Origin: Tubulanus polymorphus
Lineage: Eukaryota; Nemertea; Palaeonemertea; Tubulaniformes; Tubulanidae
Assembly (NCBI RefSeq): GCF_964204645.1
Contig: NC_134033.1
Location: forward strand, 8,282,231 to 8,346,230
Length of the DNA: 64,000 bases
Reading direction: 5' to 3'
Every line of letters begins with the position of its first letter. Within the stretch, counting starts at the first letter, position 1. The position numbers and the translations under genes were made by a program. Below are positions 1 through 15,000 of the stretch, in pieces. Below the pieces are notes generated by a model. It did no database searches, was not told where the DNA came from, and was given only the letters and a program-made list of their open reading frames with translations.

Positions 1-96
1 AACAGTGTCGTTACCGCGATCTCCCTTCTCACCCGGAATGCCATTGCGACCGAGACGCCCATTGAATCCATCCAATCCTAACATACCGGGATCACC
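1..96 (-). CDS. COL4A1: alpha1-like exon 18, cut by window edge
   Basis: At least 32 codons, [16 protein letters not shown] then [14 protein letters not shown], running off base 1. Acceptor ATAAACAG, phase 0. A GGTAACG string near base 12 could be a phase-1 donor instead; sequence beyond the edge is needed to decide. Confidence 0.9.
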
Positions 97-3000
97 CTGT
101 TTATAGATAATCAGCACGTTAGTGCACAAATTGACTTTGCCTCATCGAATGTTCATAAAAACTATTAACTATTAAACCATTAAAACTATTGAAATATTTC
201 TAAATAATCATATTTATTTCATCACGTAAATCATCCCTTTAGAAAGATTTATTGCTAAATTCAGTGAGTATCTATTTGTTATGTAAGTTTTAATTTTGAC
301 TCAATGACTTAATGACAGGCGTTTTGGGAAGTAATAACATTTCAATTTCTGCAGGCAAAAAGATTTAGCCTATGCACCGTATTTCAAGTTTGTTAATTGT
401 TCCTTATTTTGTATTAACTAATAAGTAAATTAATCTAGAGAAATGACAAATAAATTGTTCTCAAATATTACAACTACTTAAGGTTAATTTTGGTTTTCAT
501 AGATTTGAATCGCTGTCATTGCTTTGTACCATTTTTGATATATGAATAAATATATGATTTGCATCAAGTTTTGGACATACCGGCGCATCCAAACAGATCT
601 CTACTCGAACCCAGCAAGTTCTTTCTTTTGAATCGACACGTTAAAAGAAGAACATTTCTTGAGAATTACTGCCATTTTGGTCCAGGGTTCGATTCTGACA
701 ATTAATCTAATTAAAGATTCTAGGATAATTGCCCCCCCCCCCAAACAACTGCCCCCAGACAATCCTTCTTGATTTGGATTAACACCACCTAAATACTTTA
801 CTTAGAAATTCATTTGTATATTATTGAATATAGATTTATTAGATATAGAATTACTGATGTTGTGTGCAAATCAAAAACTTTAAATCAGTCCTTGTGTAAT
901 TATAATTCACTTACCAAATTAAAGGAAACTTAATAAGTCCACTTATTGGTGCATTAGTTAACGATGGCTGATTTATTGGAATTAGTTTTAGTGTATTTTT
1001 AGCCATTCAAAAACTTAAAAGAAGTCCTAGAGTAATTAGCAAGAATTAGTTCACTTCACTTAGTCTAATTAATTTGAAGTAAATATCTGTGTTATTTTAA
1101 GGTTAAAAAGATTTAATTTGGGGGCAATTGTCCAGGGGCAATTTTCCTAGGGGGCAATTGTCGGGATACCAAATGAACACCAGGCAAGTGTTCAATTGAA
1201 CGTTCAAATCAAAATTCCAAATGCAAAATGCAATATGGTCATAAATTTTCAGAACATGGATATAGGGGCCTATATTCATTTTAAATTTTCAGAATATATA
1301 TATTTATACAATTATCCTTGTGGGTGCCGCGCGTGGGGGTGCTACTTTGCCATCGATGAAATTAATTGGTTTAATGGGCAATTTACTGAAAGATAGATCA
1401 ATTACGCCGTACTTATTATGCAAATGAGAACACCATACAGGTGGAGCGATATTGAGGAGTAGTATATAGTAAATTCCATATGCTTGGTTTATCGTATCAT
1501 CGCAGCAATTCTACGCCTCTGGATGGACATCGTTTCACCAACGTGGCTAATGCTGTGACCTGATCCGATATGGAGAACGCAAGGTATGGCCATGCGGCTT
1601 GATTTGAAACGCTTGTTTTGTCAGACTTATCGGACTTATATTCATCTGAGACATTGTAGCGATGCAGCCATACACACGTATAAGGCAATGTCTTTTGAAC
1701 TCGGCTGCCATTCCGAATCTATCTTCACTAATATTTCCTTTCAAAGGATGATCTAGTCAGCGAATATATAAGGTAAACTTAGACCGACTTGAGGATATTT
1801 TATGGAAGTTTTAATATTTGAAGCTTAGATCTGAGCGTGCTTACAGGACTTAACAGGTCCTCTTCTTCTCTTTTCAAATATGTTATTACGCTCACAAAAA
1901 ATGAAAGCATGTTACCCATATCAATATTGATCATTTGCAAAAATCACGTACCTTCCCACCTTTGATGCCTTCGAATCCTGGCTCACCAGGGAATCCCTTA
2001 TCGCCGATTTCCCCAAACAGCCCGGAATCACCAGGTTCTCCGTGCTGGCCTTTTGGGCCACGGAAACTGTCTCCACCCATCGATTCTCCAGGTAAACCTT
2101 TCGGGCCTTCGAGTCCCGGATCTCCATCATCTCCTTGTTCACCCTAAATGTGGATAAATTCAAATCAACTAATAAAGAATAATCGCCACAATGTTGGCAT
2201 TTAGAAAGTTCTTGACCTCAAAAACACTCAGTCCAAAATCCAATCCCGCAGTTGTGAGCTGAAATTCATCTTTTGAGTTGAATCTGCAGAAATGAACTGA
2301 TTTTTACTTGGTCCCTCCTTGAAGAAACATTACAGAATTCAACAGGAAGGTCCAGAACGTAATGCAGTAGTACATACATACTACGGTCGAGAAATGTCAC
2401 AGCATTCAGAGCATATTGATACTGTAGTACAGGTGGTACATGTAGTTCATACTACGGCCGAAATATCGAGTGCCCTTTTTCTAATCAACCACACTTTTTT
2501 ACAATCCGCTTTTTGTGACATTCTTTGAGAATAACAGTATAAAGGTAAATGACCTTAACCCAGAAAAGTTCTATAAGACTGTGTTAGTTAATTAAGGAAT
2601 GGAGAAGGAATAGAGGATACATGTATTTTGGTTTTGGTGCCCTTTCTCAAGAATTATAAGACCATTACGAGTATTGAATTTATGAATTTTGACTTATCTT
2701 AATTATCCAAAATAGTGACTTACAATTAAACCGGGAAAACCTTCTCGTCCTTGTCGACCATTCTGTCCTTTAGTTCCATGCTCACCTGTGAGTCCCGGAG
2801 AACCTCTTTTCCCTGGTAGCCCTACAAACAACACACACGGCCATTCAAACAAGGCATTTCAATATATTCTGATACCAAGAAATATCAATAAGAACTGCAC
2901 GTTTCAATTAAAATCATAATGAATAAAATAAATTGTAATGAATAAATTTTCATGGTTGTATGAAAAATTTTACAATGTAGGATTTAATCTGCAAGAAAAA

Positions 3001-6000
3001 TCTTTTTTAATCTCTATGATTTGAACCTCAAATTGTTACACTAAATGAAATCATACATTAAACCATTTGAGGCAATGGGTGCAAAGTTTTAACCTGCTAA
3101 TTTTGCATAATACACGTTTTTCAACCCCATATCAGACAGTCTTTTAAATGTTGTACCATGTCTGCTATATTGTATCTATGAGTTATGAAAAATAAATATA
3201 CTAAATATACTATACAGGGGCGGATCCAGGAAGAAAGACACTCTAAATATTTGGATGGATGTACGAAAGCTGTGGGTACTGGAGTGTGTAATGGGTAGTG
3301 TAGTGTGATCTGTGTGCATTTGTGGCCAGCACACAGATCACATTGTTCAATGGGGTTTGGTCCAGGACTCGCGTGATTTTCAACAACACGGAAGTAACGT
3401 GTAATAAATGATGACTTGAATTGCATGACTACCTACCACCCCTCATTATTGTTGAAAAACTAACATTCGGCACTGACTAATAATTAGTAATAACATTCTA
3501 GAAATGGCCTATTCCATTCTAGAATCTCATTTTTATTTTACAATTGCGATTGGTATAATTTTTTTTTTAAACGGCCGTTAAGGCTTCATGTTTCGTCTGC
3601 AATCCACTGCAAATAGTTACGCAACTACACACATTTCAGTGTTTTTGGCAGCTGTACACTCAATCGGCACCATTCGTGACTAGCTTCACTGCGGAATTAT
3701 CATTAATTAACATCGCCATATCACATCATCAACTTATATTGTGCCTTAAAACCCTAACAGCCGAAATAATTGAAATGCACACACGATTTCTATCACTGAA
3801 AATTGAGAGAGTGGCCACTGAGAGAGTGGAGTTTGCTGCTTGGCGTAAATCCCGCGCGGTGGCGCAACCGCGCGGAGTGGGGCCGATACGTCCAGGCCCA
3901 AATCCAAGGGGGCACCTGTCTGGATATGTGTAACAAAATTTTGGGTGGAATGGATAGTTGTGAATATTAAATAGTTTTTACGTACACTAAAACGATGGTG
4001 AAGAAATCAGAAGTTATAGATCGAGTGTTTTATCCAGGGTTTGAAGTGCGCGCCAGCTGCCGAGACCGGTTTCTACGCGCCCTTTCCTCCATTCCCGTAC
4101 AAAGGAAAAATTTTTTTTTTTGGTTCACTAGTTTAACCCCAGAAAGAAGCTTTTAGGAAATGTTTACTTGATAGAAATCGGTGAATTTGGAGCACTTTGA
4201 AAGTCTGAACCGAGCACAGTCACTCACACGGCGGAGAACCAACAAAAAGCGTGATGCAACACTCGGCAGTCGGCAATCTCGCAATAAAAGGCGCGCAATT
4301 CGCCGACTCAGACAGTCTTCTCTCCACCATTGTGGGGTCATGTTCAAGATGTATGTGGTCAAATCTCGTCGTGTGGTCGCCCTGCAGGGCTGTGGCGCCG
4401 TATGGGCGCGTTATTAGTTGAAGGGTCTGTAATATGTACGCGTCGTAGTTTAGTCGGCTGTACTTTTGTGTATATAGTAAAACAAGTCCCCTATATGTTT
4501 CCGAGGTAGATATGTGTCTTTTATATAAGTCTTTTGTTTTAATGTTCAATGTCCTATGATATGGGAAAAAGTGGATAAATAAAGTTTACATATGTAATGT
4601 TTGATCATAAAATAGGGATTGTTATTTATTTGGTTGGTAAATTCTGTTTGATTTTCTGATTGAGTGTCCTTTACAGACCCACCACACCTGCCGGGAGCGA
4701 AACAGGGGGTTTGATTTTGAAATCGGAAATCGAAGTACTGATAGGCCTATAGTTGTGTGATCGGCGGTCAAGTTTATATATTTTTTTGTTAAAATCGAAG
4801 TACATGATTGGGAAATGTTAATGTGGCGGTACCCGAGGCGGGTAAGTCGTATTGCTCGCAGGGTAGTCCGTATACCTGGCTGCGTATAGTAGTAGGCCTA
4901 CCAGTATATCTGGTCGCATAGTTTGTTCAGGGTAGCGGGTCGACCGAAGTTAATGATTGTATAGTCCCGGTTGTTGTCGTGTTCACATCGTATATAAGTT
5001 GCAGTTTTGGTGAGCGAGATGACCTCATTTAACAGTGTGAAATAAATATATGTTCCCGTAAACGTTTTGTATGATGAACCTTGAGTCGCGTGGCTCGCGA
5101 AAGTTTCGGTGAGGGATACTTAAGTCTGTGTATATAGTCAAGAGTTATTTCCCTCTTTCTCACTGATACGCCCCGTTGAGCTGATGGGAGCCTCACAACT
5201 TAGTGTCAACGTAGATAGAGCTGAGCTGCCGGTAGTGGAAGAATACGTCAGAGAACAGTTATAGTCGATTAGCCCGTTATTACGTACAGTGTATTTCTAA
5301 TGAAAATAAAGTGTACACCGATTCATTTTCCTTTAAACATGTGGTCATTTAGGTTGATTTTGGTTGTTTGTGGCTATTTGTATGAGCGAGTACCCCTGGA
5401 TTGTGATTGAGCAGATGTGCTGCCGACTCGGCAGTAGAGGATCATCGAATAAGGCCCTGAAGTCCTTCGATGCAGCATTCGTCGGTTTTGTATCCTGTGG
5501 CGTTGGACATGCTGTCACGCCAGCAGGAGGAATGAGTGTTGAGGCGGAGTCCCTTATAGAATGAGATAGGGCGATTTTGGGTCTGGAGTAGGTGTGTGCC
5601 GGTTACTGTGTATCATGTTCCCGTTGAGTGGCCAATAACCCTAGGCGTGATGCTTTGTGTGGTAACTTTTCTCACCTCAAGCCGTACGAGTTCCGGGAGC
5701 CGCACACCTGAGTGTAATCGGGGATTTTTGCATTCCTTTAAAGCCACTTCAATCTTCGGAATATTGAACACTATCTTTTTCCTGTGGAGGTACAGCTACC
5801 CCTTCTTAACTATACTAATTATAGTTATGTGGACGCAGGAGGACTCTTCGTAACGCTGCCTATACTGCCTAAAGCAGTTACCTTACCCAATTGTGTACAA
5901 TACCAATTTTCATTCCCGGAGATGGAGATACATCTCTTTCTTATCCGTAAAAGAGGAGAGGATTCATTCGTAAATGGAGAGGAGACATTCGCAAGAGAAG

Positions 6001-9000
6001 AGGATTCATCAGTATAACTCCAGTGATCGTCCAGAATACATGAACTCACCATACATATATTTACATAGATATACATTTTGTGTGTTTTATGAAGGAGTTG
6101 TTCCAACAGTTATAACGGGTACATGTACATTCAGGCTAGGCAAAATGCCAGAACGCGTAAAACGTTACATGTATCACAACAACAAGGCGAGCACCGAAGG
6201 TGCGAAGCCATCAAGAGGGGTTATGGGGTCCTCCCCCAAGAAATCTTTTTTGATTTGAAGCCCTATCAGAGCACCTGAGGAATTATAATAGCAAAAAAAT
6301 ACCCTTGTCTGAATTTTAGGCAATAACATACCACTTTTAGTATTTATTGCAATTTGAACGTGCCCTTTTTAGAATGTGATAATTATTGAGTCATGTTTTT
6401 GAGCCAACTATTTTTAGAGCCCTTTTCTGAATTTTTGGTAATTCAACGTGCCCTTTTTGGGAATGTTATGTGCCTTTTAGGATTTTTTACAATTTGAACG
6501 TGCTTCTTTTGGATATAGGTAGTCATTGAGTCGTACCCTTTAGAGCACTTCAGTAATATGATTGAATGCGCCCTCTTTATGGAGATTAATTCTGCCCTGA
6601 ACAGAATTTTTTTAACCTATTTTGGAGCCATTTTCTGAATTTTGGCAATTTGAACGTGCCCTTTTTCCGCAATATGATGTGCCCTTTTTGACAATATAAC
6701 GTGCCTTTTGGTAATTGATTCAATATAATGTGCCCTTTTTGGCAATTGATTCAATATAATGTGCCCTTTTTCGCAATATAACATGCCCAATTGATTCAAA
6801 TTCTAATTCATACAGGCCTTTCACCTCAGACACAGGTCCCGACGTTGAATTTTGCGGGCACTGTAGCGGGCCGGGTGGTATTGTTATGAGAATTTTTTTG
6901 AAAAGGGCACTTGACAAATTTAAGGGGTCGCACGTGCAACCCCTGTATCCGCCCTGCTATAGATGAGCCGATGTGCATAGAAATAACTAAATTCCATGCA
7001 CTTAAGAGGTCCCACATATAGACTCATCTAGGAATGAATTTTTAGAATAAATGTTCTCACCGATTGTAAAGGTACATTGTTATATGAGGAGCTGTTAAGC
7101 TTTTAGAATATACCTGACGATATAAACTGATAAATGGAAAAATTAATAGCCACAATTTTCAATGTCAGTTCTCTTATCACATATACTGGTAATGACTATA
7201 ATCAAGCGATTACCAATGTGATTTTCTACAAAGGATACCCTAATCAGAACATATGTAACAAATGTTACTCATCCCATACCTATAAACCCTGGATCACCAG
7301 GGTCACCTTTAGCACCAGGCTTGCCGTCTGGACAAGTTCCACAGTCTCTACCGCGCATACCCTTCAGTCCATTGCGTCCGGAACGCCCATCGATCCCGTC
7401 ATCACCGGTATCACCTGGCGGACCAGGTACACCAATCGGTCCTTGTTTACCTATGCCTTGAAATCCTAGAAATTCACAAAATCGAATCAAATAATAATAG
7501 AAATACTAAACAAGTAAGGCAAATACTATCCTTTCAGTTTATGTTGCACCTGCAGTGGACTATCTTTTCAGTAGGCTCACTACAAAAGTATGAATAAGGT
7601 TCTAAAACCATTCGTGAATTTTTATGTCTTTTCATTAACACCTCGAAACCATGTGATGTATGATACATATACCGGTATGTAAATAAGGCCTGGTATCTGG
7701 TCAATATCAGAAACCCACAATATTGAAGACAAAAAGGCTCAACTATAAAATCTGATTTCCTGACCCAGTACCGCAGTTGCCAATAGTTAGAATTTGATTC
7801 ACAAATGTGCAACTGGATCCTGGTTATGATCTAAATCATGAAATTAGTCAGAGTAAATTCAGACTTTTCTTAAATCGATATATTTTTGTGACTCGGAATG
7901 AAGTGGTATTTTTTTCCTGTATCTAGGATAAGTTGCAAAACATCATTATGGTGAAATGATATCGACCTTCGTTCTCACTAAAATGAAAACATCATACAAA
8001 TATTAATTCTACTAACTCAAGATATGAATGGTTTTTAGTAGAGCTAAATGTAATAGATACAGCTTAATCTGCACAGTATCTACAGGGCCACCTATATATA
8101 CATAAATTTATTCAAAAAACAATGTATCACGATATCTCATAATCCTGATAAAGATCATTGGCCCTTAATGATCTAGAATAACATGTTTGCTGCCGGCTAC
8201 AAATATACTCGTATTTCCGGTTGTGTCACCAGTGCCACAATATATAATTGAATATACATATTGAATATATTAGTACCGGTAGCTGATTCTTCCTATTTAC
8301 AGTTGATTCTTCGTATTTGCATTCCAGCACATTGGAATGACACAGTTCCTTTTTGGCTAGCAATGTGAACAAACTCTGCTTTATTTGCAATGCTCATTGG
8401 TCAATTTTGAACAGAGGCTGACTATATAACAGCTCCAGTGCCATTGTAGACGCATTCCAGAAGCACTGTATTATCATTCCAACAGCGAACGTCTTAAGTG
8501 GGGTCTATTTGTCAACACACGGATAGCCTATTTGAACCCGGGTCTATTTTGAATAGCCGATGTCTATTGTTCCTCATCTGAACAGATATCTCGTGTGAAC
8601 ACAGCTAAAATACACCTTCTAAACCTTTCCAGTCAAAAACTGTTTGGTAATCATAACAAAAAGAAATGAGTTAACCAAGTACTGTACACCTTCCCCTGGA
8701 ATCCCATCAATCAGGTAAGGAAATCAGTAAGCATTGCTTTGTCTGATGAAAGCATTGAAGTATGTTTTCGTTGCCAATGAGTTTGCACCTCCCTTTATTT
8801 TCACTTAATGATAAATGTTAATAAAACTGATAAATCTTAGTGATAAGTGATAAATGTATTTGGTCTCGAAATGATCTGGGAGCTTCCAGGGGAATGACTG
8901 CAAGTCAACAGACTTTCTAAAAATTTATACATATTTGTTGAATTATTGTTGAATATTCTTTAAATGTAGTCTTAAACAGTTAAATGAATAATAGACATAT

Positions 9001-12000
9001 TTAATACATGTAGCAGACTGGAAAGGATCACCGTGAGACTATTTTAGCTGATGTACAAATCTATGGATATAGTTGAAAACTGAGGTTTAATCTCAAGGTT
9101 ATAGGGTGGGGGATTAGGTAGAAAACCAGGTCCTGAAGGATGAGCGAGGATTATTGAGGCGGGATGCGTACAGGTCGGAACATCAAACCTGGAATTGAAT
9201 GCATATGCTGGTACCTAATTGAGAAAACTCATGTTCTGACACCAAAACCAAAGCAGAGGAGAGATTATAAAATGACCAGTAAGCATGAGCGGCATCCCCA
9301 GGATATTTTAGGGGGGTTCGTTTTTAGGAATAGAGGGGTCTGGGGTTCCTTCCCAGAAAATTTTTGAAAGTCTCTTGCAAGCAGGCGCACTCTAGTGCAA
9401 CCTGAGACTGGTTACCATTTACTTTGCATGTATCGATTATTATTTTGCTAATTTAGCGGATGCAGACCATGTGCTGACGTTCGTTGACGTTTGAAAATTC
9501 AAATAAGGGGTATGGACCCTCCTAGTGACACCCATGGTAAGACAGGCAGCAGATCCAGGAGATCTAATGATACTTTACTGAGACTCTCAAAATGTTGAGT
9601 GCCCATTATATTCAAAGATAATTTTTCGAAAAAAGGCCACAATTTCGCTGAATAAGAAATCTAAAGAATCATTTTGTGGGAAATTCCAGAGAAGGGTCAA
9701 TAAGGTGCTGCCAGAATGCCTTAATCTTAATTGCCCTATACAATATTTACCTAAACATCATTAAGATTTTTTCCCTAAAAAATGAAGTATCAGACAATAT
9801 TTCAAACTCAGGGGCAGGGGTTATATCTATTTCTGGATTGTATATTTGAGAAAATAACAATGGCATAGACCTAAAAGTCTGAAGAATACCCTTGTATATA
9901 ACACAGGGCTGAGGGGTATTCATAATCAATTTTGAAAGTTTTGTTGTACAATGGGCTCAGCTAAAATCAGCCAGTTCCATTGGACTCGAAAATTAGTTAC
10001 TCTCCGACTCAACTTAAGTACAGATCTATATAGTCCAAATAATTTGATTACAGCGAATAGGGTTTTTTTTTCATTCTCGTAATGATTTCAGAACTTGATC
10101 CCAGGAATGAAAACTCCTTCGAGAGACTAGGATAACAATAAGGTGAAATTTCAATTCAGAGTTTTCCTGGTATTGTAGGATTTCATCTAAAGGATGGAGT
10201 TAGTACATTGTATCAAAAATACGCATGATACAATTAAATGAAAAATTGGAAAACACCACAAAATAAGGACATACATATAACATACAAACAGGAATCAGAA
10301 AACATATAATGATTTAGGAAAACATACAATGATTTAGGAAACTGATTGGGTCACAAACACAAACCATCGAGTAATATTTCTGAGCTGAACACTCAAAGAT
10401 GAAACCTAGTTTACAGCCATGTGTAGATGTAACAGGCGACGGTGGAGCAGTTGGTCAGCCGAGCTTAGTTATCACAGTTAACCCAGGTGAATACACCATT
10501 AGCACAGGTAGGCCGCATTTGTATTTATTTGGCCTGGTATCCCCAAATGCATGAGGCTAGGTATCCACACTTGTATTTGATCACCTTCCCCAATTATGGA
10601 TCTTAAGCCTGACTCCGGTCGCATAAGATCTGACGCAATGAACACATCGTAAGGAATCAAGACACAAATGCCATGTTCTACTATTTCTTACGATTATCAA
10701 TTTGGATGGTATGTGACCTGTGCGTAATCAAGACCAATCTAAAGGTTGTAGCCAATAAACGGCGATGTACACATCACATGATTAAAGCGTTCAGTTCAAA
10801 ATGATCGTTGATTTCAGATCACCTGAGTGTAACCTCACGATGTGACATAAGTGTTCTTAAGACCAAATTGCAGGTCATAGAGCGACCGAGTTGTTAGGCT
10901 TTGGGTTAAGTCTAAAGGAATAGCACATAAACCCACAGGGGCAAACAAGCCATTCACTCCTGTGACCATAAATCTCACATTTAAACATGGCTTAAAACTA
11001 CGTGATTTTCTGAGGGAACCGTCACCTTTTTCAATACAACTGAATATAATATAACATAAACTTACCTTTCCCTAAAGTGGATAATAAGAAGAATATTTGG
11101 GATGTACAATATTACAAGTAACACTAACAATTTCAAAAGCCGTAAAACAACAAATAAATCTAATCGATATTCTTAACTATGTACGAACAATAAATTGACT
11201 ATGCAAAGCTAAACAAGTTGTTGTGTTGGTGGATTCCTTCTCAGATTTCAAGAGTAATTAGGAGCCTGACTGCGCTGCACCAACTATCCCACAAGATGGC
11301 GATCATGACAATAGGATATCAACTTGTTTGCCTTCAAAATACTGAGTTGAGGAAGCGTTTTATACCGGAAAAATACTGGAATCACCCGAACACTGTAAAA
11401 TGCTGTGAACTAATAAATTGTGAAGATGAAGTTACCAGATCTAACCTTGTAAAATTCCTCAAAAGCCACGATGCATTATGAAAAATCACTTTATTCAAAA
11501 TTTCTATTGTAAAAAGGTTTTCAGAATTTGTATACCGTAGTTATAATTTTTTTAATCGTAAAGCATTGTATTTTCGTTACTTTTTGTCTCACCTATTTCT
11601 ATCAATGTATATACGTTTTGTTGATTATGATTGAATTTTTTAGACCTCCTTAATATGTATATCTTGGTCAGGAGAATAAAGCTATTCTATCACATTCAAC
11701 TAAAGTAAATCTTCGATGAACTTACATCTATTTTTTCAGCCTCCAACATCAGACTAAGGCAAACCACGACTCTAGATAAGGTTTATGTATAGCACAATTT
11801 TTTTTCAGGATTCATAGAATTTGTGAAATCATGGATATATTTCATTTTGTCATATTGCATGGTGCGAAGGCAGTTTTTGCACAATTTTTGAAACTGTGAT
11901 AAATTGGGTCTTTTGATTTTTGAGCATGGAATGTGTAGAATTGAATCGGCCCAACACAACAACAACGTAAAAAAGCTGATACATATTCTGCTTATGACAC

Positions 12001-15000
12001 CTCAAAACATGTAAAGTAAAATACAGTTATATCATACAACTCTTTGAACCGGTGAGGTTGGCAGCTCTGTATAGGAATCTAGGGGTATGGACCTCTACCT
12101 TCCCAATGAGGTGGCCCTTTTTTGTCAAGACAGATATCGTTAAAACCTGCAAATTAGACACTCATCATCTCCATTTTCATCTATTTTTAACACCAGAGGG
12201 CCCTCCCATTTGAACTCGGCATGGCTGCTCTATTCTAGGAATGCCTTTCTTTTCCACTAGGAACCACACCTAGATCTACCTGTGATATCCATGCTCTGAA
12301 TAGGCAACATTGCACCATTTGAGCCTCAATAATAGAACATCAATCAACATATCCGTAATTCACTTCAATATGTGAGGTGTTGAAATATCGATTTTCAAAG
12401 CTCCATAAATTAAAACAGCGATTAAGTAGATAAAGCAGCAGCAGTGTGGTAACAACTTATTAAAAGCATTAATTATGTATTAAGCCTTTCTAACCCTATC
12501 TAAAAACAATTATGAAAATTTGTTAAACATGTATATTAAAACATAAATGCCTATAGTGGAGCACAAGCAAGAGAATTTAGCATGTGTTATCTAAAGGATC
12601 TTTTTTATCATAATACTTGAATTCTAATGAAAAAATATTCAAAACATCTTTTTATATTTGAATGTCACTAGGATCTGGTTTATAGATAGAAATTTAAGTT
12701 AACCCGTTAGCACCTAGGCAATTACAACATTGTTCTAATGAGTGACTCACTGGATGGAAGTAGATGTACCTTAAAAATAGGCATTTCAAGGCATCTTATA
12801 TATATACATATATATATGATCGAAATAGCTCCTTACCTATTTCATTTTCATGGATAACAAGTAAGGATCATTACAAAGTATAGGGCTATTTAATATAAAG
12901 TATGACACGGTGAGCCACCAAAATCAGGACCTTTTGACACCGAAAGTCTGCTATTTTGTGTGAGGTCCAGAACATGATTTGCAGCAATTTCAACATTTGT
13001 GTGGCTAGTCAAAAATATTGAAAGAAAGCTAAAATTCTCAATAATTTCAAATGTTTACATGCTCGATGTCTACTTAATATCTGTGTATTAAGTTCCTGTC
13101 CTGATCAAATCATTCTTGTGCAGCCACTCGAAAAACTCGCACACTGGGGAATGGGCAGTTCAACAAGATGGACCCAGATGGCTTAGGTGCTGAGGAGTTA
13201 ATATATAGGGGGTTAATATATAAATATGGTGGCTGGCGACCATAAAGATGTCATATGTAACGGAAGTTGTAAGTTAATACTGGTCCGCAAAACTTGGTTC
13301 AGTTTGGCAGATTAAGTTAATACAGCTCTATAAAACTGGGTTGATTCAAGATTCAAGATTTTAGGGTTGAAACTTCTAAGAATTACATTAATACATGGTC
13401 GATAATACTGAGACCATTTGTTTGAAATCTGACAAAAAAGATTTGAGGAAATTTCATTAGAACCATTTCAATTGAAATGATCTCTATAGCTAAGGAAAGC
13501 AAAGCTAAATGAGAGATAGAGTATTGATTGAATTGATTTGTTACCTGTTCCGGGAAGTCCTTTCACACCAGGATCGCCGGGAATACCCCGTTGTCCTGGG
13601 AGACCGTCACGACCATCAATACCGGGATTCCCATCAATGCCCTGTTCACCAACAACAGTTTCACCGACGCTACCTTTATTTCCTATCTGACCTTGAGGTC
13701 CCATGATACCAGTTTCACCGGATTTGCCATCGATACCGGGCAAACCTAGAAAGCAAATGAGAAAAAAAACACGTATCAACCTATATAGATATGTATACAA
13801 CACATTTAGAACCAAACCCATTTTTCTGTACAGAAAAGAATTTTTGAAACAATGTGTTAGACAATTCAATTTCTCAAGTGGGATTGAGATGCATTATACA
13901 ATTGATTTTTACCATTCACAATATCAAAATTGTTCTGACTAATGCCCTCATGGGTGTTAGGCAATCATTTTTAATTCCGCTATGCAACTACCCGTTAGTG
14001 AATATGTATAGAAATCGTTGAAACTCACCACAATCATACAGCGTGTTATGAGCCAAAAGTTTGCAATCGATTGCGGTTACAAAATATGCATAGATACCTA
14101 TTAATCCATATTCAATCCCCCTGGTGGACGAGATGAACAAACATATACAGAAATCATCGCCTTAAAACTGAGGAATGGATGAAAAGTGGGCTTAAACGCT
14201 GAAAAAGAGTCATTACCAAGAACAAATATCACTGGGCCTGGTTTAAAGAAGGGTATCGAAGTCACAGTTACTATGTATAGGTACCTGGTAACTATGTTTG
14301 ATGTTAACCATAACAAGAATGAACTTATAAAAATGGGCTTGCTGACATGGTTGTACTGAAAGCTTGCTTAGTGGTTTTATATTTCTGTAGTAGAATTAAT
14401 CGAACCTTGAACTGAATTTTTTTAAAGAGCTAAGAGATTGGTGTTGTCTTGCATTGTTACATGAAATGTTACACCCGGGGACTAGGGTTCGGAATGATTT
14501 TATTGTAGACGTGGACCAAATTAGTACAACCTTTTTGATGGTTGTTATTTGAATATTGTGTTGTCTTTACAGAATCTATCATCATGTTGATAATTGCTAG
14601 ATTACTTATCGGATTGTGTTGAAATGATTTTGCTGAACAGAAAAATTTACAGCTCAAAGAAAAAATGTGACTAACTTGAGTGACTTCAGGTGAAGAGAAG
14701 TGCACAATTTTTCTTTTTAAAATAATTAAGACATCAAGCAAGAATAAGTTGCATTTCCTTCAACTGACAATCCACTATATGATCACCCGATAAAGTTTAT
14801 GCAAAAGTTTATGGTGCGATCTAATACGTACCCACTGAAATGACGGTCTATATTTAGTAACAAAGCACATGTATTTCCGGTGACTGAAAACACCTTGTTT
14901 CCAGTTTTCTCGCAATGCCATCAGGTTCGACTCCCAGCAGAGGGAGAATGTATACACTTAAGTAGTTAATTAGTTTAATGAATGTCTTGTCAATGTTTTA

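Larger units (their letters stand above)
2822..7279 (-). other. alpha1-like intron 15
   Basis: 4.5 kb. Contains a perfect 14 bp hairpin at 3304-3342, a CpG-richer stretch at about 3830-5750, a short interspersed-repeat phrase (GCACCGAAGGTGCGAAGC) near 6191, and degenerate TGCCCTTTTT repeats at 6340-6800. No coding exon found. Confidence 0.75.
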
